Shown here one piece after another: positions 56,701 through 64,000 of a stretch of 64,000 nucleotides of DNA. Source of the DNA: Diphasiastrum complanatum (lineage: Eukaryota > Streptophyta > Lycopodiopsida > Lycopodiales > Lycopodiaceae); assembly GCA_029204225.1 (NCBI GenBank), contig CM055107.1:5415997-5479996 (forward strand). Reading direction: 5' to 3'. Below the pieces are notes generated by a model that saw nothing but the letters and a program-made list of their open reading frames with translations, ran no database searches and was not told the origin of the DNA. The first letter of the stretch is position 1. Each line of letters begins with the position of its first letter. The position numbers and the translations under genes are program-made.

Positions 56701-57880
56701 AAGTAAATCAGGGGAAGGCTCAGAGGATAAGTCAGGCTCATCAGAAATATGAATGTAGATATCGGAATCATCTGGAGTAGTGCCCTCATGGTAAAAAACA
56801 GCAGTAGTAGTAGGGAGAGGCTGGCGGCAATCACGGGCAAGATGGTCAGGACTCTTACAACGAAAGCAAAGACGCTTCTGCTGAAGATCAGCGAACTCTG
56901 CAGACGTGTAACGTCGGACAAAAGCAGGTCGAGGAGTCGGAGGACGAGGAGGCGAAGGGGCAATGGAGAGAGCTGGAACAGAAGGGGCCGGTGTAGGGGT
57001 GAACATAGCGGAAAAAGATGAAGCAGAAGGACGGGGTCGGGAGAAGCGGGAAGGAAGGGTGTCAGAGTACTTATGCTGTAAAGTACTGGCAAGAGACATC
57101 GCCTCAACAAGTGTGGTAGGACGGAAGGAAGAAACATCATAACGTAAAGCACCACGAAGCCCAGCAATAACGAGAAATAAGCTCAGTGGGCTGTAGATCT
57201 GTGAAAAGATAAGAAAGCTCCATAAACTGATCTGTATAAGAAGCAAGATCACTGGTCTGAGTGAGACTACGGAATGTATCACGTTGGCGGTCAAGCCACT
57301 GAGGATCAATCATAGCATGGCGGAGGTCACAGCGAAAAGTATGCCATACATGGAGCCCTTCCCGATCAGGATCAACTCTATAAAGTCGCCACCACGTGGC
57401 GGCACGTCCATCTAAATGTAAAGCAGCCAACTGGATCTTCTGAGGATCAGTCTTCGGGTAAATCTAAAAATATGTGTCAAGCTTAGCAAACCAATTCTCT
57501 AATAAGTTCCCGTCGGAGGAACCGGAATAGGTAGCAAGCTGTACCCTATCACGAAAGTCTCGAGCAAAGTGTGGCTCAGGAAGGGGGGGACGAGGAAAGA
57601 AACCAGGAGGTGGGTTAGATGGAATGAACGGTCCACCACCAGGCTGACTAGCAGAAGAAGATGGAAATCCAAATGGAGGGGGAGTCCCAAATGTAGGAAA
57701 AACAGGAGCTTTACCAGGACCATGAGGCTGTAAAGAATCAATCTGTGACTGCATAGTAGCAAAGCCGGTCATAACTGAATCGAAGCGAAGAACGAGGCCA
57801 GAAAGGGTCTCATCCATGCGACGAAACTGATCGGATAAGGTTTCCTGAGTACTCTCACTCGGGGTAGGTGAATGTGCCAT
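53735..57880 (-). pseudogene. Ty3/gypsy gag-pol, nearly full length
   Basis: Minus strand. Gag ATG at 57880 (MAHSPTPSESTQETLSDQFR); gag core (LAALHLDGRAATWWRLYRVD); zinc knuckle CFRCKSPDHLARDC near 56860; protease IALVDTGSTHSFIS near 56590; RT with LRSGYYQIRMHP and intact VYFDDILIFS near 55580; RNase H (EKELLAIIYALKKWRHYLYR); integrase zinc finger (CPFCLHNKYSRSK) and core (MDFILGLP, DRDSKFTSIFW, GQSEVLNRILEDYLRH). It stops just past the integrase; no chromodomain is present. Breaks are few: TAG at 57464-57466, 56455-56457 and 55150-55152 and a frameshift near 57180. Relatively young copy. Confidence 0.92.
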
Positions 57881-57908
57881 AATGATAGTGGAAGGAATAG
57901 ACGAAAAC

Positions 57909-57936
57909 TTGAGGGAGCGGACTCTTGTCGTCACCC
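57909..57936 (-). repeat. Gypsy leader conserved motif, copy A
   Basis: Minus strand GGGGTGACGACAAGAGTCC, then GCTCCCTCAA, about 30 bp upstream of the gag ATG. Confidence 0.65.
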
Positions 57937-58539
57937 CAAATTAGCCTATTACAACCAATATTATCACAACTGAAAAAAAACAGACAACAATGAACAATGG
58001 AGAAGCTATAAAAATGTGCTGGACAGCCAGGGATACAATGTGAATTTGAAAGAGTAAACGGAGTCCTGAAAATGTGGTGGAGAATGAGCGCGCGACAGCC
58101 TTTTGATAAGCTGTAAAAGATGGCTGGAATTGGAGAAAAAAAAAAAGCAAAAGTGATAAATTGGGAGTGCTGAGGCAGCGATTTACAGGTTGAAGAATTT
58201 TAGCTGTTTGGAATAGCAAATGATGTCGGAATTGGGTAGTTTTTGGATGAGGATGGGCGCTGGACAGTCAGGGAACTAACTGTGGAAGATGGCTGCAAAC
58301 TGGAAAAATATCAGACGAAAGTGATAGGTCGGAAGGCAGGTACAGCGATGGAAAAGAAGAAGAGGAGCGTTGGGCAACAAAGAAAAGAGGGGACAAAACA
58401 GGGGGAACGCTGGGCAGGAAGGAGTGGAAGGAGCAGCGATGGAACAGGGCTGTCAAAACGGTAATGGAGCTGTAGGAAAAGCGATGGAGGAGCAAGGCAA
58501 GGCAGCAAAGAAAAAATTCCAAATTGTGCTCAGAAAAGT

Positions 58540-58551
58540 GCTTTGATACCA
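58540..58551 (-). promoter_or_regulatory. Primer binding site of the gypsy element
   Basis: TGGTATCAAAGC on the minus strand, 600 bp upstream of the leader motif. The adjoining LTR is short or truncated: a LINE/copia chimera begins within about 100 bp. Confidence 0.65.
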
Positions 58552-58699
58552 AGTTACGAATAGAGCCACAGCTGATCTAGAATTAAGCTATGAAAGCATC
58601 ACATAAGCAAGACTTAACCCTAGAAAGCAGGAAAGAGAGAGATTAAGGAGGCTAAAGAGAGAGATCAATATCATCAGTGTAAATCTGAAGCAGTGTGAT

Positions 58700-59000
58700 A
58701 AGCCTGAGTCCAAATAGTGTGGCAAAACTGGGAACCCTGCTATGTCAAGCTCACTAAAGTGAGTCCAGTAATAGTCGGGTTTAACCCCACGCTGTCGCCT
58801 CCAAGTATGATCGAGGTATGCCCGATATAAGATGCGCCTGATATAGTGATGAGTACCTGAGGGGAGCTCTGTAATGTGGATATCAAATGACTCAAGGAGG
58901 AAGTGGGATGCCTGGGAGAACCACGACAGTCGATAGCCCTGGTCATGAAGTGAGTGTGAGGAAACAAGTGCTATCTGTGTATATCTCATATCTGCCTTCA
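58700..59000 (-). pseudogene. LINE ORF2 tail fused to copia RNase H
   Basis: One open minus-strand frame starts with copia RNase H (SDSQSAIAIARNPIFHARMK) and passes without a stop into LINE tail sequence (GYRLSWFSQASHFLLESFDI, THHYIRRILYRAYLDHTWRR). The LINE part matches 1420-1640. Confidence 0.75.
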
Positions 59001-61709
59001 TCCTCGCATGAAAAATAGGATTCCGTGCAATGGCAATAGCACTTTGACTATCACTCAAGATAAGAGTGGCTGAGGGTTAGCCAAACTTCATGTCAACAAG
59101 TAGTCTTCTCAGCCATAAACACTCTGTTGTGGCTGAAAATATCGCTCTATATTCTGCCTCACTAGAAGAAGTAGCAACAGTGGGTTGCTTTTTACTTGAC
59201 CACGAAATTGCAGAATTTCCATAAAAAAAGCAATGTCCACTTGTAGAGCGTCTAGTGTCTTGATCTCCACCCCAATCCGAGTCACTAAAACCAACCAAAC
59301 ATGCATCATCACAAGCAGGAAAAACTAGTCCATGACTTCTTGTTCCTTGAAGATATCGAAAGATTCTCTTCAACGCTTTCCAATGTGATGTCATCGGGGC
59401 ATGCATGAATTGACTCATGAGTGAGACACTATAAGAAATGTCCGGTCTTAAATTACATAAGTAAATGAGACAGCCAATAACTTGACAATATAAAGTAGTG
59501 TCAAATGATTCACCATCACCTTGACTACTTAATTTCAAACCTGTCTCCATAGGTGTAGCAACCGGCTTGCAATCTTCCATCTTGAACCGCTTCAAAATCA
59601 AGATCAAGTATTACGGCATCAATCTGCTGCTCATTACTTCCCGTAATAATAATATCATCAACATAAAGCAAAATAATAATGATATAATCTGAAGTATGCT
59701 TGACATAAAGAGTAGATTCGCTAGGACTATTAGTAAACCCTCGATCACAAAAGTAGGCATGTATCTTTTGATACCACATCCTCAGAGCTTGCTTCAATCC
59801 ATGAAGTGCCTTCTTGAGAAGACAAACTTTATCTTCTTGGCCTTCAACCAAAAAACCAGCAAGTTGTTGAAGGTACACTTCCTCATTGAGATTACCATTG
59901 AGGAATGTTGTCTTTATGTCAAGTTGTCGCAAACGCCAACCAAAGTGGGCAGCCAAAGAGGTTACTACCCTCACGGTAGTCATCCGAGCAGTAGGAGAAA
60001 AAGTCTCCTCATAATCAATCCCCTTTTGCTGAGCATAGCCTTTGGCAACAAGCCTTGCCTTGTACCTTTCAATGGTAACATCTTCCTTATACTTGATTTT
60101 GTATACCCATTCAGAACCAATTGCCTTCTTCCCATGAGGAAGATCAACAAGAATCCAAGTATGCACCCCTCGCATACATGCCCTTCCGGCTGCTCAATAG
60201 TAGGAATGTCTTCTACCATATTAAATGTCTTCAGCTTCTTCAAACTTGCAAAGTTGAGATGCCCAAACCTTGCGTGCCACAATGGAGCCAACTCCAATGA
60301 TTGTATTGTAGAAGCAACAAGACATGTAGAGGGAATTCGTCGCTCATAGGTAGCCATAATGAATAAGCCAGCATGCATTGTTCCCGAAACAATATTCAAG
60401 AGTGATCTTTTAGGATCCTTGACAAGACACTTATCTTCTTTGAACTCAACAACTAGTCCTTGCTTCAACATAGTTGAAACCAAAATAAGATTCTTCTTGA
60501 TTCCCGGAACATAAAGCACACTCTTAATGTACTTTTCTTCACCATTAGGCAAAATGATGGCTACAATTCCAATTCCATGAATAGAATAAGATGCATCATC
60601 CGCACATTGTACCTTACTTCCATTTTGCACTTTCACTAATTTAGTGAATGCTTCTTTACGAGAAGTCATATGACGAGTAGCACCACTATCAATCACCCAT
60701 TCAATGGGGTGAAAATCAGCAACTTGCAAAACAGAATCTGAAATTCCTCATAGATGTAGTAGTACTAGTAGAAGCAATATTAGACACAAAAGCATAGTCT
60801 TGGTTGAAGAGATCACCACTAGCTTCAAGCTCTTGCTCCAAAGTAGCAAGTGAAGCACTAGTATCAATTCTTTTACTCTCCTCTTTCGCAAGCTTCTTCT
60901 TACAATCCTTGACGAAGTGCCCATACCTTTTGCAATAATGGCACTTCCCTTTCTTCTTTTGAGTGTTGACATTTTGACCTCCAACGGGCTTTTGCTCATC
61001 CTTGGAAGGAGGATTCGCCTTTCCTTTTGACTTGCCTCTGCCCTTGCCTTTTGTGAAGAAAGCTTGATCTTGTTGAGTGTCACCCGCAAAGTTTTGCCTC
61101 GTTTGCTCCTCTTGAAGAAGCAGCCCAACAAGTTCATCAAAGGAGAGTTGCTATCCCCTAAGAGAGATACTCAAAGATGAAACAAATGGAAGATAAGATG
61201 CAGGTAATGAGTTGAGAGTAATGGAAACAAATTGAGCATCCTCAATTATCTCATCAATATTGAGAAGCTCCTCACGAAGATCCTTGATCTTTGTCAAGTG
61301 ATTGGTCACTTGATCCCCTTCTTGCATCTTCAACAAAGAAAGCTGATTTCTAAGATACACCACTCTTGCTGGATTTTTGACTCCACGCACTTTTAGATGT
61401 CTTACAAGACCTAATATGAGGTAAGATAGATCTTTTCACAGCAAGAGCAACCATAAAATGTGCTTGTGCATCCCTTCTATCCCACTTCTTTTGTTCTTCC
61501 GAAGATGTAGAAGATGATGTTGATGATGATGATCCACGAGGTGTAGGAGGTGCCAAAGACGGAGGCCTTTCCTCATCACCATTGACCAAATCCCACAGCC
61601 CTTTTGCTATGAGAAGATTCTTCATCATGTAACTCCACAAGGAGTAGTTTGTGCCCTCCAACCGATCTTCACTAAACAAAGAACCAATAGCTTCCGATTC
61701 TTTAGCCAT
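59000..61709 (-). pseudogene. Copia gag-protease-RT-RNase H, integrase core deleted
   Basis: Gag ATG at 61709 (MAKESEAIGSLFSEDRLEGT). Protease near 60700 (WVIDSGATRHMTS, catalytic DSG kept). Gag-pre-integrase (PLWHARFGHLNFASLKKLKT, HVCEGC). At about 60180 the sequence jumps directly to RT ([40 protein letters not shown], intact LLYVDDIIITGS), with an RNase H region (CLVGFSDSDWGGDQDTRRST, SWSSKKQPTVATSSSEAEYR). The integrase catalytic core is missing and part of RT near 59600 is shortened. Frameshifts and a TAG at 61151-61153. Confidence 0.9.
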
Positions 61710-62383
61710 TACCTCCAACAAAATTTCAGCTTGTAGTAGATAGGAAAGAGAGCCTTTCCACAACCAAATCTACTCAAAAATTTGCAGCAAACAAAGAGCT
61801 AAAAGTAGGAGCACAAGATGTCTTTCAATCTGCAACCAAAGTGCCCAAAAGATAATGGATAGATGGCTGTCTTTCTGCACAAAAAAACCAGCTTCTTGAA
61901 AATTAGGTTAGCTTCGATTGAAGCCTACACCGAAACCCAATTAGGAAGCCAAATAGTGTGATCAACACACACTCCAATAGGGCTGTTGAAAGCGCCCTAC
62001 TACTTGCTGAGAATCTGCAAATTTCCAGCCACAAGTTGACCTAACCCTGAATAGGGTTTGCTAAATTTTGGGCGCCCTCCTACACAAATGCAAACCTGAA
62101 AACAAAAACAGCAAGATAAGGAGACACCACAACGAAAAATCAGTAGCAGATTTTTGGGCGCCCTCCTCCAAACAAAACTTGCTGAAAACTGGTTGCATAA
62201 AAATCAGATTTGAGATTCTGATTTTTGGGTGCCAAAAATTGCTCCTCCAAGATCTCTGATGGCCGCCCTCCTTCAACCTGAAAAGAGACAAAGATCAGCA
62301 AGATGCTGAAATTTCACAACAAAAAGCAGAGAAGCTCCTCTTCTGGTAGGGCGCCAACAAACAAGCTTGCTGCAGATCCGGTA

Positions 62384-62395
62384 GCTCTGATACCA
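62384..62395 (-). promoter_or_regulatory. Primer binding site, initiator Met-tRNA type
   Basis: TGGTATCAGAGC on the minus strand, immediately inside the LTR. Confidence 0.85.
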
Positions 62396-62840
62396 TGTAG
62401 GAAAGCAAGAGTCAAGTCACCAAGATCTAGTTATCAATCCATCTCCACATAAAACAAGAGAGAAGAGGCTGGGCGCCCAACTCTAAGAGAGAGAGAGAGA
62501 GAGAAAACAACAACAAGAGCAATGGAGAGCAATGCTTAGCCAAACTGTAAAAATGGAATACACAATGAGCATCTAAGTACTCTACCTGGATGTGACCAAA
62601 TGCCACCAAACCCTAAGGTTAACCACTTACTAAATGTAGGGCACCCCCAAAAGTCAAGATAGTGCCCCTAAACAAGATTAGTCCCCTAAGGACCCACGAG
62701 TCAGTACATGACCAAAATTGGGTCCAACTAAACTTAAGACAAACTTAAGATGGCCTAAATACCCATGGTAAACCAAATCTCGACCTTTTGGGTCAAAGTA
62801 ACCTATGGATTAACTTTAGCATAGTCATTTATTTCTAACA
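62396..62840 (-). repeat. Copia 5' LTR (445 bp)
   Basis: Minus strand TGTTAGAAATAAATGAC...TTTCCTACA, ending at the primer binding site. Shares an internal block with the 32793-33271 LTR. A short GA tract lies at 62487-62503. Confidence 0.82.
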
Positions 62841-64000
62841 ACTTTCTTATGGCATTCTTGGGCTATTAGAGTGCCTTGAGTGATTTACAAGATCGTTCTG
62901 ATTCTTTATGTCTTGCATTTACATCGACTTATTGATCTCCAGTAGTATCATGATGACCATTGCATTAGCAATATATTTATAGCATGATTTACAATTGATG
63001 TGTTGTGCTTTGTGCAATGTGGATTATTATGTGTTGCTTTTGAAATACTTGTTGTGACGACTTGTGTCCTCTCTTTCAATATCTCCATTGGTCGATACAT
63101 TTTTCGATAGTTTTATTTTCACATTTGTTTATGATTGGCTATTACCACAACTACCGCTTGGGGCCCTTCTTCTAGTTTTTAGAGTTGTCATTTGTAGATC
63201 CCCACATTGAGGGCAATGCTTTTAAAAGTTGAGAAGTGTTAAGGACACAAATAGTCCATACTTCTCCATTTTTGGCCAGTGGCCACGCTTTTACTATTAC
63301 ATTTGGTTGGGCCCTAAAATTTGAATCTTCATATTTCCCTTCAAGTCAATTGAAGGGAGGTAGACCACGAAATCATATGAAAAATTTACACAAGTATAGG
63401 TGCATGTAGATACTTTTGCAAGCACAGTCACCAATCTACATATTATGGATAGATACTTACTAGATCTATGCATAACAAATATTAGAATGAAATATCTATG
63501 CTTAAATCAACTAAATCATTGCCTTCGTCCCATGCACTTTTTGCTAAGCTCTTATTGATCCTACACACAAGGCAACAAATTTGGCTCCCACACCGATTAT
63601 AACCGTACCAAAAGTAAAGATAAAACTCCTACATGGTTGTTATGCTCTTTTGTTCATGTGTGTTGTCACCACGATCCAGCATGCAAGCTTCAAAATTGCA
63701 TAGTGGCTACTAGCAAACTTTCCACCCATCCATAAGTTGTCCATCCAAGAGATACCTTCTGAGCTTGAGACCCCCTACATCTTTGAGCTTGATCTCATTC
63801 CAATAGCATTTGTGTCCCACACCACATGTGCTCTCTTGAGGCATAGCTAGATTAGCTCTTAGAGTAGCACCACAACCCTCAATCTTCTTGTAAGTGCTTC
63901 TTCGAGAATGGTCTCTCTCTTTAGGCTTAGCATCCTTTCATAGCCTCGAGCCAACAACATTAAGGACATATACCCTTAAAGGTAGGTGTGCTAGGGTATT
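62841..64000. other. Unassigned; contains gypsy-leader-like motif copy E (63053-63079)
   Basis: GTGACGACTTGTGTCC then TCTCTTTCAA on the plus strand. The rest has no recognised coding blocks; it may be the leader of another gypsy element running off the window. Confidence 0.4.

Noticed and set aside
53722-57170. Leu-rich hydrophobic frames that look like membrane proteins
   Set aside because: They are shifted readings of the gypsy pol gene; the strand and domain order of the true frame are clear.
26201-57466. Reassigned TAG codon
   Set aside because: The CNNM exon model itself ends with TAG, and the TAG excess occurs in decaying transposons, so C-to-T mutation is simpler.
1-64000. tRNA, rRNA genes, CRISPR arrays, organellar DNA
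   Set aside because: None recognised; the sequence is repeat-rich nuclear DNA.

Overview
The window is nuclear DNA of a land plant with a large, transposon-saturated genome. Supporting signs are plant-type Ty1/copia and Ty3/gypsy elements primed from initiator Met-tRNA, hAT transposons with BED/DUF659/dimerisation domains, L1-like LINEs, TTTAGGG-type telomere units, and a plant-type CNNM (DUF21-CBS) gene with GT-AG introns. The very long repeat-filled introns suggest a fern-, gymnosperm- or lycophyte-like genome, but the sequence does not fix the clade.

The one recognisable cellular gene is on the minus strand. Nine exons of a CNNM/DUF21-CBS membrane protein lie at 51856-51969, 47665-47751, 47425-47496, 36548-36615, 19242-19329, 19008-19081, 18433-18838, 8363-8409 and 8031-8124. 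All splice phases fit, giving 349 residues from the last part of the DUF21 domain through both CBS motifs to a stop. The amino-terminal exons are not seen and probably lie beyond the right edge. Four introns are very large (about 4.1, 10.8, 17.2 and 10.0 kb); the other four are 160-238 bp. Most of the window is therefore intron made of transposons.

Region by region: 1-8030, downstream of the gene: LINE remnants, a decayed gypsy element, and a truncated minus-strand copia element with LTR 6893-7282. 8410-18432 intron: LINE endonuclease piece, chromodomain gypsy, copia gag-protease, LINE ORF1 with CT tail, copia RT piece. 19330-36547 intron: a 350-bp tandem repeat, a hAT fragment, a microsatellite/telomere-like block, a hAT-like element between long inverted repeats (about 23870-30790), a fold-back repeat enclosing a copia gag piece, a copia 3' end with LTR 32793-33271, and a short hAT-type element (33404-34239) with an 8-bp target duplication. 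36616-47424 intron: a complete hAT (38279-41328, TSD CGTTCACA), a LINE ORF1 piece next to an ADP/ATP carrier pseudogene, and a copia element with LTR 45331-46233. 47752-51855 intron: gypsy and copia debris. 51970-64000: copia, LINE and gypsy pieces, a nearly complete but truncated gypsy (about 53735-58551), and an integrase-less copia with LTR 62396-62840.

The strongest candidates for something undescribed are the long-inverted-repeat hAT-like unit, the fold-back element with captured gag sequence, a LINE 3' end with a compensated hairpin and a CT tail after AATAAA, and a short motif shared by several apparently gypsy-like leaders. No intact mobile element was found: every transposase or polyprotein gene carries stops, frameshifts or truncation.
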